Assembly: GCF_900109515.1 (NCBI RefSeq)
Contig: NZ_FOBD01000028.1
Location: 1-58,203 of the forward strand
Direction of reading: 5' to 3'
DNA: 58,203 nt
Source of the DNA: Paenibacillus sp. OK003
GTDB lineage: Bacteria > Bacillota > Bacilli > Paenibacillales > Paenibacillaceae
Shown: positions 1-8,454 of the stretch, piece by piece
Layout of the letters: each line of letters begins with the position of its first letter
How positions within the stretch are numbered: position 1 is the stretch's first letter
Program-made: the position numbers and the translations under genes
The notes under the pieces: generated by a model
Told to the model about the DNA's origin: nothing
The model's input: the letters and a program-made list of their open reading frames with translations, nothing else
Database searches by the model: none

Positions 1-35
1 GTTCGTCCTGAGCCAGGATCAAACTCTCCAATAAA
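1..35 (-). rRNA. rrs: 16S ribosomal RNA, 5' end only
   Basis: The reverse complement of the first 35 bases is the conserved start of bacterial 16S rRNA, including the universal 27F priming site (AGAGTTTGATCCTGGCTCAG) followed by GACGAAC. The mature 5' end is placed near base 35 by analogy with the Firmicute start TTTATYGGAGAG. The gene runs off the left edge, so an rRNA operon on the minus strand lies beyond the window. Confidence 0.96.
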
Positions 36-245
36 GTATTGAAAAGAGCGATAAGCTCATTTTGAAACTGACGAGATTAAAAATCTCATTTATTTCGCTT
101 CGAAATCATACAATCCGAAGACATGTACAGATTTCTCAGCGTCGATCTTGCAAGCAAGATCGTTACTCACTCGTTGTTCAGTTTTCAAAGATCAAACTTG
201 TTTGTGTTACTCTTTTCGTTGTCCGCACTGTGTTTCAGCGGCGAC
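36..245 (-). promoter_or_regulatory. rRNA operon leader with boxA antitermination site and hairpin
   Basis: The transcribed leader upstream of 16S rRNA, read on the minus strand. Bases 176-194 read TGATCTTTGAAAACTGAAC, the boxA-type sequence of Firmicute rRNA leaders used by the Nus antitermination complex. Just downstream, 143-162 holds a perfect 9-bp inverted repeat (CGATCTTGC / GCAAGATCG, 2-nt centre), probably part of the processing or antitermination structure. No protein gene is credible between 36 and 530. Confidence 0.75.
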
Positions 246-251
246 TTAAAT

Positions 252-280
252 AATATATCATACTGACGAAACCATTGCAA
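252..280 (-). promoter_or_regulatory. rRNA operon promoter (sigma-A type)
   Basis: On the minus strand a -35 TTGCAA (275-280) and a -10 TATATT (252-257) are separated by exactly 17 bp, giving a start near base 245 and a leader of about 210 nt before 16S. An A/T-rich stretch (TTTTTTGAAAAAACTA) lies directly upstream and could act as an UP element. A second promoter further upstream is common in rrn operons, but I see no convincing one between 281 and 460. Confidence 0.6.
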
Positions 281-460
281 TAGTTTTTTCAAAAAACATT
301 TAATAGATTCTAATCCCCCAATAACCGCACTAAAACTATAGCGAATTTGAGGCTCTATCCCCTTACAATCCCTTCCACATTTATGGGCTTTCTTGATGCT
401 AAAGAAACCTATAAACGAGACTCTACCATACCGTTGTAGGATGACCCTGCTCTTCATACA

Positions 461-497
461 AAACTCAAAAGGCCGGCTCATCTCAGAGTCGACCTTT
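461..497 (-). terminator. Intrinsic terminator downstream of the safA-like gene
   Basis: On the minus strand AAAGGtCGaCTC, a 6-nt loop, then GAGcCGgCCTTTT forms a stem with two mismatches at 468-497, followed by a modest T-rich tail. It lies about 35 bp past the stop of the LysM gene and insulates it from the rRNA promoter. Confidence 0.6.
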
Positions 498-530
498 GAA
501 GATTAACAGTTTATCAGTTACTTTACAGTG

Positions 531-2156
531 TTATTGCTGTATCCAGGGATTTCTACGCTTTTTGCTGTCAGAACTACGTTTAGTGCTTATGCCTGTGCGT
601 TCTCTTGTTTGTTTCCCGGATACAGATACTTTAGATTTAGCTTTAGCAGCAGGTTTGGCTGTTCTGCGTTTCGCAGTTCCTGTTTTGGCTGCTTGTTTAG
701 GCTTCGCTCCCAGATTGAACTCAGCCTCACTCTCTGCAGAGGACTGGCTTAAGTTAGCCTCGTCACGTCCGCCCTTTTTGCCTTCCCCCTTACCTTGTGG
801 AGGATACAGTTCACCAAATGCACCTAGCGGAGACGGCGGCACCATGTTCTGAGTTGGATATGGGTTTTGATAGGCATACTCCAATGGCTGATTAGGCATC
901 GTGGATGTGGTCATTTCCGGTTGCACCCCGTAAGGATTGTATGTGCCCCACGCTGGGTTCTGGTAGTTATGTGAGGGATATGCGTATTGATGGTTGGGCA
1001 TATGATGGTTGCCACATCCGCATGGCGGGTACGGAAGCATAGAGTAAGGAGAAATATGAGGCGGTTGGTGGTTCATATGCTCATTGGCCGCAAATGGAGG
1101 GTATGGGCTGTTCACTTGACCCGACGGAGCGATCGGATACGAGTTATTCTGCATCTCAGCAGATACGTTCGGCATAACGTTGTTATGATTATACTCCGCG
1201 CCGGTCCAAGGCATGTTGGATGTATTGCCTATGGAGTAAGGACTCACCTCAGGTATACCTGGGAATGTAGCATTGTCGTTCGCCCCAGCCGTATACATGT
1301 TTTGTGGACTTGTGTATACCTCTTGTGCAGGTACAGGAACTTGGGCATATGGATGCTCGGCAGGAGCATGCAGCATTTTACTGCCGCAACCACATGGAGC
1401 TTTAGTCGCAGGCTCAACCTCTGTAGGCCATTTCGTATTGTTAGGTATTACAGGTAAAGGCAGAACTTCAGGTGAGATATTAGGCATCGTATACGTCGGC
1501 GCTTCAGTTATCGGTTTTAATTGCACTTCCGATTTGGTGTTTTCTTTTTTCTGAGCTTCCTTCTGCGGCTTCTCTTCAGGAATTTCAGGTAACTGTGGTA
1601 ACACTTCCACCTCCGGCTTGATATTAGGTACGACCGGATTTGCAGGTACAGGAGCTGGAACCGAATTGGAGACTTCCGGTGCGGGTGCTGGTTCAGGTAC
1701 TGGGGTTACTGGTACGACTGGAGCCGTTTCTTCTTTAACTCCCGTGTATTCCTTCCCTTCAGGAGACAGCTTCTCATGTGCAACATTGGATGATGCACCA
1801 TTCCCTGAAGCCGCATTTCCCGGTGCATTCGCTGATGGAATGTACACGGTCTCCCCTACAAGAAGAGCATTAGGATTTTTCAATTGCGGGTTCGCATTGA
1901 TCATATCTTTCAACGGAACTCCCCAAGCCTGTGACAATTTCCACAATGAATCGCCTTGCTGTACCTTATGACTGTGCAACACGCCTTCCGGCTTTGGTGT
2001 TACAGGCTCCGCAGGAATTTTGACCTTCATGCCGATTTCCAACTTGTCGGGATTTGCAATTTGCGGATTAGCTGCGATAATTTTGTCCAACGCTACATTA
2101 TATTTTTGGGACAGCAGATATAATGTGTCGCCTTTTTTCACCATGTGTATTTTCAC
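531..2156 (-). CDS. safA: LysM spore coat/morphogenetic protein, SafA-like
   Basis: A 541-residue protein with two N-terminal LysM domains (about residues 2-48 and 61-107) that should bind peptidoglycan. A Pro/Glu-rich linker follows (110-250), then a Tyr/Pro/Asn/His/Met-rich middle (260-450), and a very basic Lys/Arg tail (485-541). In the SafA/ExsA family such proteins sit at the cortex-coat interface of the spore and recruit inner coat proteins. Two short PCGCG motifs (Cys255/Cys257 and Cys379/Cys381) are notable. The GTG start follows GGAGG with 10-nt spacing. Its position downstream of pheA-type genes matches safA in B. subtilis, and spoVID, which encodes the known SafA partner, is also in this window. 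The fast-evolving C-terminal part cannot be assigned by itself, so the name rests on the LysM start, composition and locus. Confidence 0.72.
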   Translation of the reverse strand: MKIHMVKKGDTLYLLSQKYNVALDKIIAANPQIANPDKLEIGMKVKIPAEPVTPKPEGVLHSHKVQQGDSLWKLSQAWGVPLKDMINANPQLKNPNALLVGETVYIPSANAPGNAASGNGASSNVAHEKLSPEGKEYTGVKEETAPVVPVTPVPEPAPAPEVSNSVPAPVPANPVVPNIKPEVEVLPQLPEIPEEKPQKEAQKKENTKSEVQLKPITEAPTYTMPNISPEVLPLPVIPNNTKWPTEVEPATKAPCGCGSKMLHAPAEHPYAQVPVPAQEVYTSPQNMYTAGANDNATFPGIPEVSPYSIGNTSNMPWTGAEYNHNNVMPNVSAEMQNNSYPIAPSGQVNSPYPPFAANEHMNHQPPHISPYSMLPYPPCGCGNHHMPNHQYAYPSHNYQNPAWGTYNPYGVQPEMTTSTMPNQPLEYAYQNPYPTQNMVPPSPLGAFGELYPPQGKGEGKKGGRDEANLSQSSAESEAEFNLGAKPKQAAKTGTAKRRTAKPAAKAKSKVSVSGKQTRERTGISTKRSSDSKKRRNPWIQQ

Positions 2157-2253
2157 TTGGAACTAACCTCCTAGACGTGATACTTGGGCAGTGCATTCGC
2201 CCATACCGTTACTACATCCTATGCAGAAATTGGGCCAATGACATCAACTATGC

Positions 2254-2321
2254 AAAAAAAATCCTTCCCGCCCCAAAAACCGCATACTCCAGGTATGCTG
2301 AATTTCAGAGACAAGAAGGAT
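2254..2321 (-). terminator. Intrinsic terminator downstream of ilvE
   Basis: On the minus strand ATCCTTC (2315-2321) pairs with GAAGGAT (2261-2267), enclosing an inner perfect GCATAC/GTATGC hairpin (2282-2298). The outer stem is followed directly by eight T residues. It lies between the ilvE stop and the safA-like start, so those two genes are probably separate transcripts. Confidence 0.75.
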
Positions 2322-2350
2322 CTTCTGCTTCCCTATTCCGTTCGTTCCAT

Positions 2351-3253
2351 TTAATCTTCCCAAACTTTATAACCGTCTTTGTCGACAATTTGACGGAATG
2401 CTTCCAGCAGTCTCAAGGTTACAGGACCTGCGACACCTGTTCCAATCGTTCTGCCGTCCACCTCATAAGCAGCAATAACTTCGGCGGCTGTTCCTGTGAA
2501 AAAGACTTCGTCGGCAATGTACACATCATGAAGCGTAAATGGCACTTCTTTTAATTCAAGATCCAGCTCACCGCACAGATCGATAATGGCCTGACGTGTA
2601 ATTCCCTCCAGTGCACCAAGATAACAAGGTGGCGTATAAACCACACCATTTTTGATGATGAAGATGTTATCACTTGAACCCTCAGTAACGTAACCTTGGG
2701 AATTCAGCATAATCGCTTCACCAGCACCTGAGTAGTTAGACTGAATTTTAACAAGAATGTTGTTCAGATAGTTCAATGATTTAATTTTTGGATTAAGTGC
2801 ATCAGGAATGTTGCGGCGCTGCGATACAGACACGGCTTTCAGCCCAGTAAGATACGCTTCCTCCGGATAGATCGCCAGTTGCTCTACAATGATAATAACG
2901 GACGCTTTAGGGCAGCGCAGCGGATCAAGACCCAAGTTACCAGGTCCACGTGAAACGATCAGACGAATATAACCGTTACGCATATCATTGCGACGTACCG
3001 TTTCAGCCATCACTTCCAGCATCTCATCATAAGACAACGGAATGTTCAGAGTGATGGATTTAGCTGAATCGTACAAACGATCCAAATGCGCTTTGCATCT
3101 GAAAATGTTACCGTTATAAATACGAATACCTTCGAAAATACCGTCTCCATACAAAAATCCGTGATCATATACCGAAACGGTTGCATTCTCCTTGGTCACA
3201 TATCGACCATCCAAGTAAATCCATTGTTCTGACACCGATGACTGCACCTCCAT
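2351..3253 (-). CDS. ilvE: Branched-chain amino acid aminotransferase
   Basis: A class IV (fold-type IV) PLP aminotransferase that interconverts Leu/Ile/Val and their 2-oxo acids, the last step of branched-chain synthesis. Seen directly: YDHGFLYGDGIFEGIR near the N-terminus, the PLP-lysine region (PKIKSLNYLNN, Lys near 158), and a C-terminal EVFFTGTAAEV segment. I chose ATG at 3253 because AGGGGA lies 10 nt upstream and the resulting 300 residues fit the family. The reading frame stays open to a GTG at 3328, but that extension (rich in Ser, Cys and Glu) does not look like IlvE. It lies about 120 bp downstream of pheA and ends in its own terminator. D-amino acid transaminases share the fold, but the length and motifs favour IlvE. 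Confidence 0.93.
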   Translation of the reverse strand: MEVQSSVSEQWIYLDGRYVTKENATVSVYDHGFLYGDGIFEGIRIYNGNIFRCKAHLDRLYDSAKSITLNIPLSYDEMLEVMAETVRRNDMRNGYIRLIVSRGPGNLGLDPLRCPKASVIIIVEQLAIYPEEAYLTGLKAVSVSQRRNIPDALNPKIKSLNYLNNILVKIQSNYSGAGEAIMLNSQGYVTEGSSDNIFIIKNGVVYTPPCYLGALEGITRQAIIDLCGELDLELKEVPFTLHDVYIADEVFFTGTAAEVIAAYEVDGRTIGTGVAGPVTLRLLEAFRQIVDKDGYKVWED

Positions 3254-3373
3254 AAAATTTCCATCCCCTGATTCCGAAACTACATTTATCTCGCTCATTG
3301 GACAACAAATGACAAGCTGTTCTTGCACACATTACCCAGTCTTATGACAACCTTCACCAATGTACGTCCTGAT

Positions 3374-4255
3374 TCAGGTCGTTTTCGACGAAGGATATGT
3401 ATAACACGGATAGCTGCCAAGAACACGTACCTGACAATTCAAAGCCTCAATCTCAGCCATAGCTGCGGTAAGCAATACCGAATCTGCACTTTCCTCAACA
3501 TCAATGTAAAAATAATAACTCCCCAACCTTTTCTTCGTTGGACGAGATTCCAGTCGCGTCAAGTTCAGCTTCCGCCAGGCAAAAGCCGAAAGCACCTGAT
3601 GCAATGCACCCGGCGCATCTTCAGGCAATGTAACCAGCAAACTGGTTTTCACATGATCAGGCTCTCGTGGTATCTGAACAGGCTCATGGCCTATCAACAC
3701 AAAACGAGTATAGTTGTTGTCATGATCGGTAACCCGTTCAGCCATAATGTCCAAACCATGCTTCTGTGCAGCCAGCCTGGTGCCAATCGCGACCCAGCCT
3801 TTTCCAGGATTTTTTTTAACAATTTCTACAGCTTCCGCTGTACTGTTCACACCTTCAAGTTCTGCTCCAGGAGAATGCAAGCGAATAAAATTTTGACACT
3901 GCGGAATCGCTACGGGATGGGACATGATCTTCGTAATTTTCCCGAAGTCATATTCACCACTCTCTGTCCTGAACTCGGACCCATGTCCGATGACATTCTG
4001 AATGGATGGATAAACCCATTCTGCTTGCATCGGAATATCGACTTCGTTAACCAGCCAGTCCATATGCAAACTAACCGAGCCTTCAATCGTATTCTCAATG
4101 GGTATAACACTATACTGGGACTTTCCACTATCCGTAGCCCGAAAAACATCAGAAATCAGCTTGGAATGAAGCAATTCCAAAGGTTCCCCATTAAACAGAA
4201 AATCTACTGCTTCATGGGAGACTGAACCTTCAGGTAATACTGCAATTCGTTTCAT
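3374..4255 (-). CDS. pheA: Prephenate dehydratase
   Basis: Converts prephenate to phenylpyruvate in phenylalanine synthesis. The 293-residue protein has the periplasmic-binding-like catalytic domain at residues 1-190, with the family TRF motif at 183-185 (YTRFVLIG). A regulatory ACT domain follows at about 203-282 with the ESRP phenylalanine-binding motif (236-239), so feedback inhibition by Phe is expected. There is no chorismate mutase domain, as is usual in Firmicutes. Its ATG overlaps the thrB stop by 4 bp (ATGA), so the two are translationally coupled. In B. subtilis pheA directly follows pheB; here three threonine-pathway genes separate them. Confidence 0.95.
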   Translation of the reverse strand: MKRIAVLPEGSVSHEAVDFLFNGEPLELLHSKLISDVFRATDSGKSQYSVIPIENTIEGSVSLHMDWLVNEVDIPMQAEWVYPSIQNVIGHGSEFRTESGEYDFGKITKIMSHPVAIPQCQNFIRLHSPGAELEGVNSTAEAVEIVKKNPGKGWVAIGTRLAAQKHGLDIMAERVTDHDNNYTRFVLIGHEPVQIPREPDHVKTSLLVTLPEDAPGALHQVLSAFAWRKLNLTRLESRPTKKRLGSYYFYIDVEESADSVLLTAAMAEIEALNCQVRVLGSYPCYTYPSSKTT

Positions 4256-5220
4256 GCGTTAACTTCCCCTTTAAGTCTGTCCATAAAAGGACTTTCATCT
4301 TGATCAGGCAGTACGGTAACACCGTCCAGATCCGGATCTAACCATAATGCAGATGCAGTGATGCCTTCCCGGCTCATTGTGTCTATCAAATATTGCTCCA
4401 GTTCGAGCTTACGAGTATCATGACGATCTACCAACGTCAAAACGGTAGGTCCAGCTCCACTCAATGCAGCCCCCAGAGCTCCATGACCGACTGCATGTTC
4501 CAAGATCTCAGCCATACCGGGTACCAATGATGCCCTGTAGGGTTGATGAATCCGATCAGACATCGCCTTTTGAATCATGTCCAATCTCCCACTTGCCAAA
4601 GCCGCAACGAGTAAGGATGATCTGCTTATGTTGTGAATGACATCAGACTTGTCGAACTGCTGCGGAATTACATTTCTTGCTTTCGAAGTGGACAACTCAA
4701 AGTCCGGTACGATGACCAAGGTTTGCAAATCCTGATGCGGCTCAATGCGAATATGGTCTACCCGACTGCCATCCCACGCCGCTGTAATGATACCTCCATA
4801 TAGCGAAGCTCCTACATTATCCGGATGTTTCTCCAGCGACGTAGCCATGTCCAGAAGCTTCGCATCAGATAACGGAGTGCCAATTAATGCATTAGCAGCA
4901 GCCAACGCACCCACGATGGCGGATGCACTGCTTCCCAGTCCCCGAGTAAGCGGAATATCGGAATACATGGAAATCTCCAACTCCGGCACGGAGATTCCAG
5001 CTTCGTTGAACACCATCTGTGCAACTTCATATATTAGATTGGATTTATCTGTTGGCAGACCCGTCAGATGATCTCCATGTAAATGGAATGTTGTCTGCTC
5101 TGCAGGTTTCATCTCAAGCCATGCATACAGAGACAACGCCATGCCCAGGGTATCAAACCCTGGACCAAGATTGGCTGTACTTGCAGGTACCTTAACGATT
5201 ACCCTTTGCTGCAAACTCAT
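4252..5220 (-). CDS. thrB: Homoserine kinase
   Basis: Phosphorylates homoserine to O-phosphohomoserine, the substrate of the neighbouring threonine synthase. It is a GHMP-family kinase of 322 residues. Visible are the N-terminal VPASTANLGPGFD strand, the ATP-binding PLTRGLGSSAS motif at about 90-100, and the C-terminal GAALSGAGPTV motif typical of the superfamily. The start overlaps the thrC stop by 4 bp, and its own stop overlaps pheA in the same way, so translation of thrC-thrB-pheA is likely coupled. Confidence 0.96.
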   Translation of the reverse strand: MSLQQRVIVKVPASTANLGPGFDTLGMALSLYAWLEMKPAEQTTFHLHGDHLTGLPTDKSNLIYEVAQMVFNEAGISVPELEISMYSDIPLTRGLGSSASAIVGALAAANALIGTPLSDAKLLDMATSLEKHPDNVGASLYGGIITAAWDGSRVDHIRIEPHQDLQTLVIVPDFELSTSKARNVIPQQFDKSDVIHNISRSSLLVAALASGRLDMIQKAMSDRIHQPYRASLVPGMAEILEHAVGHGALGAALSGAGPTVLTLVDRHDTRKLELEQYLIDTMSREGITASALWLDPDLDGVTVLPDQDESPFMDRLKGEVNA

Positions 5221-6287
5221 ACGGATTGTTGCTCCAGCTGTGCAATTGCCGCCATAACCGCTTCTTCGGAATCTTCCACAACAAGCGGCTCGGTCGCTAC
5301 CGTTTTGATTGCAATATTAGGATCTTTGAGACCATGTCCTGTCAGTACACAAACCACAGTTTCTCCGCCTTTAAAGTATCCTTCACTCTTCAGTTTGTAT
5401 ACACCAGCAACGGAAGCAGCGGATGCAGGTTCAGCAAAAATCCCTTCACGCGCGGCGATCGTACGATAGGCTGTCAGAATTTCTTCGTCAGTTACATAAT
5501 TAATCTGTCCGCCAGATTCTTCAGCTGCAGCTACAGCGGTTTTCCAACTTGCTGGATTACCAATTCGAATAGCCGTTGCTACGGTTTCAGGCTCAAGAAT
5601 TGGTTCACCTTTGACAATCGCCATGGAGCCTTCCGCTTCAAAACCGACCATACGAGGCAGGGAGTTCGATTTGCCTGCTTCTTTATACTCTTTGAACCCT
5701 TTCCAGTAAGCCGAGATGTTCCCTGCGTTACCCACCGGAATTGCCAGTACATCAGGTGCCTGACCAAGCTGCTCAATCACTTCAAATGCAGCCGTTTTCT
5801 GTCCTTCAATCCGGAACGGATTCACGGAGTTCACGAGCGTAATTGGATGTTTGGCTGTAATCTCACGCACAATTTCCAATGCACGGTCAAAGTTGCCATT
5901 AATCGCAATCACTTTAGCTCCATAGATCATGGCTTGAGCCAGTTTACCCAGTGCAATGTTGTTATTTGGGATCAATACAATACAATTCAGACCAGCACGA
6001 GCCGCATAGGCTGCTGCTGCCGCTGAAGTATTGCCTGTCGATGCACACATGATCGTGCGGCTGCCTTCTTCCACCGCTTTAGCAACAGCCATAACCATTC
6101 CGCGGTCTTTAAATGAACCTGTCGGATTCAGACCTTCATATTTGAAATATAAATTTAAACCAAGTTCCTCGGACAGATTCTCCGCATGAACCAGGGGCGT
6201 ATTTCCTTCGTGAAGCGTAAGCAGGGGCGTGTTTTCATTAACCGGAAGGTGCTCTTTATACGTTTGCAGTAATCCTTGATATCTCAT
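5217..6287 (-). CDS. thrC: Threonine synthase
   Basis: A PLP-dependent fold-type II enzyme that makes L-threonine from O-phosphohomoserine. The PLP lysine is in NPTGSFKDRGM (Lys60), the phosphate-binding glycine loop is PVGNAGNISAYWKG, and STGNTSAAAAAYAARAG forms the substrate loop. At 356 residues it is the short class of threonine synthase usual in Firmicutes. The ATG at 6287 has AAAGGAG 10 nt upstream. It is preceded by a 119-bp gap from hom and overlaps thrB by 4 bp. Confidence 0.96.
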   Translation of the reverse strand: MRYQGLLQTYKEHLPVNENTPLLTLHEGNTPLVHAENLSEELGLNLYFKYEGLNPTGSFKDRGMVMAVAKAVEEGSRTIMCASTGNTSAAAAAYAARAGLNCIVLIPNNNIALGKLAQAMIYGAKVIAINGNFDRALEIVREITAKHPITLVNSVNPFRIEGQKTAAFEVIEQLGQAPDVLAIPVGNAGNISAYWKGFKEYKEAGKSNSLPRMVGFEAEGSMAIVKGEPILEPETVATAIRIGNPASWKTAVAAAEESGGQINYVTDEEILTAYRTIAAREGIFAEPASAASVAGVYKLKSEGYFKGGETVVCVLTGHGLKDPNIAIKTVATEPLVVEDSEEAVMAAIAQLEQQSV

Positions 6288-6406
6288 TGTGGGTAAACTC
6301 CTTTGTCGTTAATAATCCGAATATGATTGCATACATCTATATGGTTAAACGTGTACCTTAAACTTGGAATTAAACCTGAACATTTAAACCGGAATTTAGG
6401 GACGTA

Positions 6407-7693
6407 TTATCCTTCTACCCGGTACACACTCTTAATGCGACGAATGACGGCAAGGGATTCAAAGTGTTTCAATACTTTATCCATGCTCGCCTTGCTAGCG
6501 TTATGCGTAACGATAATGATCTCAGCATCCGGGTTGTGCTCGTTCGGCTGTTGCATAACTGAAGCCAGGCTGACTTCGTATTCAGCGAAGATTTGTGTAA
6601 TTTGCGCCAGTACCCCTGCCTTGTCATCCACATGCAGCAAAATAAAGTTTTTTGACATTATGTGCTCGTCACTTTGCAGGCGCTTCTGTTTATAAGGTAC
6701 AATCGCCTTGAGGCCATTCACGCCCAGCTTCAGGTTTTTGATCACAGCCACGATATCTGCGACTACAGAAGTTGCCGTCGGAAGCTCGCCTGCACCCGCA
6801 CCGTAGAACATTGTCTCACCTACAGCTTCGCCATGTACATATACAGCATTGAACACCCCATTGACGGATGCAATCGGATGATTCTGTCTTACCATCGTCG
6901 GCTGAACACTAATGGTGATCTCATCATCCTGACGATCTGCGATACCCAGCAGCTTCATCTCGTAACCGAGTCTTTTGGCATACGTAATATCTTCACGGGT
7001 TACAGATGTAATCCCCTTAACGGTCACGTCTTTCAGTTCCACATTGGTGCGGAAGCCCAAAGTGCCCAGAATCGCCATTTTGCGAGCTGCATCGAGCCCT
7101 TCGACATCCGAAGTTGGATCGGTTTCTGCGTATCCGAGTGCTTGAGCCTCGGCCAGAACCTCTTCATATGAGGCGCCTTCCTGGCTCATTTTGGTCAAAA
7201 TAAAGTTCGTTGTTCCGTTCACAATCCCCATAATGCGGGTAATCCGGTCGGATGAGAAACCTTCAATCAGCGTTCTGATGATCGGAATGCCCCCAGCCAC
7301 ACTCGCTTCGTAGAATACATCACATTGCTTTTCCTGTGCCTTGGCCAAAATCTCGGTACCGTGCAGAGCCATCAGATCTTTATTTGCTGTAACGATATGT
7401 TTGCCCCGCTCCAGTGCTTCAAGGATGTACTCTTTGGTCTGATCAATACCGCCCATAACTTCCACGATAACATCAATATCCGGGTGACGAATGACTTCCC
7501 AAGGATCTTCAGTGAGCTTCGCACGGTCTACGGCAATGACACGATCCTTCTCTGTATTCTTCACTGCAATCTTCTCTATAACGATAGGTGATCCAACCTG
7601 ACTGCTCAGATCCTCCTGATTTCCTTCCAAAATGCGAACGACCCCAGTACCCACCGTACCCAGGCCCAACAATCCCACTTTTACCGGTTTCAC
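6407..7693 (-). CDS. hom: Homoserine dehydrogenase
   Basis: Reduces aspartate semialdehyde to homoserine, the branch point to threonine and methionine. It has an N-terminal Rossmann fold (GLLGLGTVGTGVV), a catalytic region with the GIVNGTTNFILTKM and SDVEGLDAARKMAILG motifs, and a C-terminal ACT domain (about 347-425) for threonine feedback. I place the start at GTG 7693 (MKPVKVGLL), preceded by a G-rich GGGGGTAGG, because family members begin there. The frame is open to ATG 7747, but the 18 extra residues do not resemble Hom and that ATG lacks a well-spaced ribosome site. It is the second gene of the pheB operon. Confidence 0.94.
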   Translation of the reverse strand: MKPVKVGLLGLGTVGTGVVRILEGNQEDLSSQVGSPIVIEKIAVKNTEKDRVIAVDRAKLTEDPWEVIRHPDIDVIVEVMGGIDQTKEYILEALERGKHIVTANKDLMALHGTEILAKAQEKQCDVFYEASVAGGIPIIRTLIEGFSSDRITRIMGIVNGTTNFILTKMSQEGASYEEVLAEAQALGYAETDPTSDVEGLDAARKMAILGTLGFRTNVELKDVTVKGITSVTREDITYAKRLGYEMKLLGIADRQDDEITISVQPTMVRQNHPIASVNGVFNAVYVHGEAVGETMFYGAGAGELPTATSVVADIVAVIKNLKLGVNGLKAIVPYKQKRLQSDEHIMSKNFILLHVDDKAGVLAQITQIFAEYEVSLASVMQQPNEHNPDAEIIIVTHNASKASMDKVLKHFESLAVIRRIKSVYRVEG

Positions 7694-7788
7694 TAACGAC
7701 CTACCCCCAATGTCTTTTTCTCCTTCACCCCTGTACGAATTAACCATACATACAAACTTATTCCTAAACGTTTTACGATAACGTCTAA

Positions 7789-8226
7789 TTAACCTTGGCC
7801 TACAATGCGGGTGCGTCGAACCCCAGGCATATCCTGCATCCGATCGAGCATTTCTCCAATTTCCCCATGAAGATGTGACGTCTCCACTGAAATGACAACG
7901 TTGGCCCTTCCCTGGAGCGGGATACTTTGATTAATGGTAAGCACGTTGGCTCCATAACCAGCTACATGTCCGAGCACACGAGACAATATTCCTGACTGAT
8001 GCTCCAAATCAATGGAGATCGTTACAATTCTCTCCCGTTCAAGCTGATTGATCAAATGGATGCCATCCTTGTATTTATAAAAAGCACTTCGGCTTAATCC
8101 AACCTGTTCAACGGCCTCATGAACTGTTTTGACATCCCCGGAAGCCAGCAGTTCTTTTACCTGCATGGTCTTCACCACAGCCTCTGGTAAAATGTCTTCC
8201 CGTACTAAGTAATAGCGTTCATTCAC
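7789..8226 (-). CDS. pheB: ACT domain protein PheB
   Basis: A 145-residue protein with an N-terminal helix-turn-helix-like stretch (VHEAVEQVGLSRSAFYKYKDGI) and a C-terminal ACT domain (about residues 66-140). Family members are annotated as chorismate mutase-like or amino-acid-sensing regulators linked to pheA; the biochemical role is not settled and I do not assign one. The GTG start at 8226 follows GGAGAGG with 7-nt spacing and is preferred over ATG 8244, which would put the ribosome site inside the gene. It is the first gene of the operon that continues into hom-thrC-thrB-pheA, which fits a regulatory role over amino-acid synthesis. Confidence 0.88.
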   Translation of the reverse strand: MNERYYLVREDILPEAVVKTMQVKELLASGDVKTVHEAVEQVGLSRSAFYKYKDGIHLINQLERERIVTISIDLEHQSGILSRVLGHVAGYGANVLTINQSIPLQGRANVVISVETSHLHGEIGEMLDRMQDMPGVRRTRIVGQG

Positions 8227-8269
8227 AGAACGTCCTCTCCTCAAAGACTCATGTATTCATATAGTGGAC

Positions 8270-8298
8270 ATTATAAAGTATCTAATCCAAAAGGGCAA
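8270..8298 (-). promoter_or_regulatory. Promoter of the pheB-hom-thrC-thrB-pheA operon
   Basis: On the minus strand TTGCCC (8293-8298), a 17-bp spacer and a perfect TATAAT (8270-8275) give a start near 8263, only about 37 nt before the pheB GTG. The leader is too short for a T-box or an attenuator, so any control is likely by a repressor or at the protein level through the ACT domains. Confidence 0.75.
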
Positions 8299-8372
8299 TA
8301 CATTACATGCCTATTTTTGAAAAACTATTCCTAACAGTATACAAGTTTATCCCACGCGCAGGTAAGGAAAAA

Positions 8373-8414
8373 TAAAAAAAACACAGAGCAGCGGGTAATC
8401 TCCCACTTCTCTGC
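8373..8414 (-). terminator. Intrinsic terminator downstream of obgE
   Basis: On the minus strand CAGAGaagtGGG, loop, CCCgctgCTCTG is followed by GTGTTTTTTTTATTTTT. It lies 40 bp after the obgE stop and separates the ribosome/sporulation cluster from the pheB operon promoter. Confidence 0.75.
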
Positions 8415-8454
8415 GTTTATGTTTTAACCACTATCCGTACTGCGGCCTGCTATC

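Noticed and set aside
185..481. 98-codon minus-strand frame upstream of the rRNA gene
   Set aside because: It overlaps the rRNA promoter and boxA leader and has no ribosome site.
2254..2321. Riboswitch or T-box before the safA-like gene
   Set aside because: The structure lacks any T-box or riboswitch hallmark and is better explained as the ilvE terminator.
3254..3328. N-terminal extension of IlvE from GTG 3328
   Set aside because: A well-spaced AGGGGA precedes ATG 3253 and the extension is unlike the family.
3323..4225. 300-codon plus-strand open frame opposite pheA
   Set aside because: It is the antisense of a clear pheA gene, has no ribosome site and its composition (Cys/His/Arg-rich) is typical of antisense frames.
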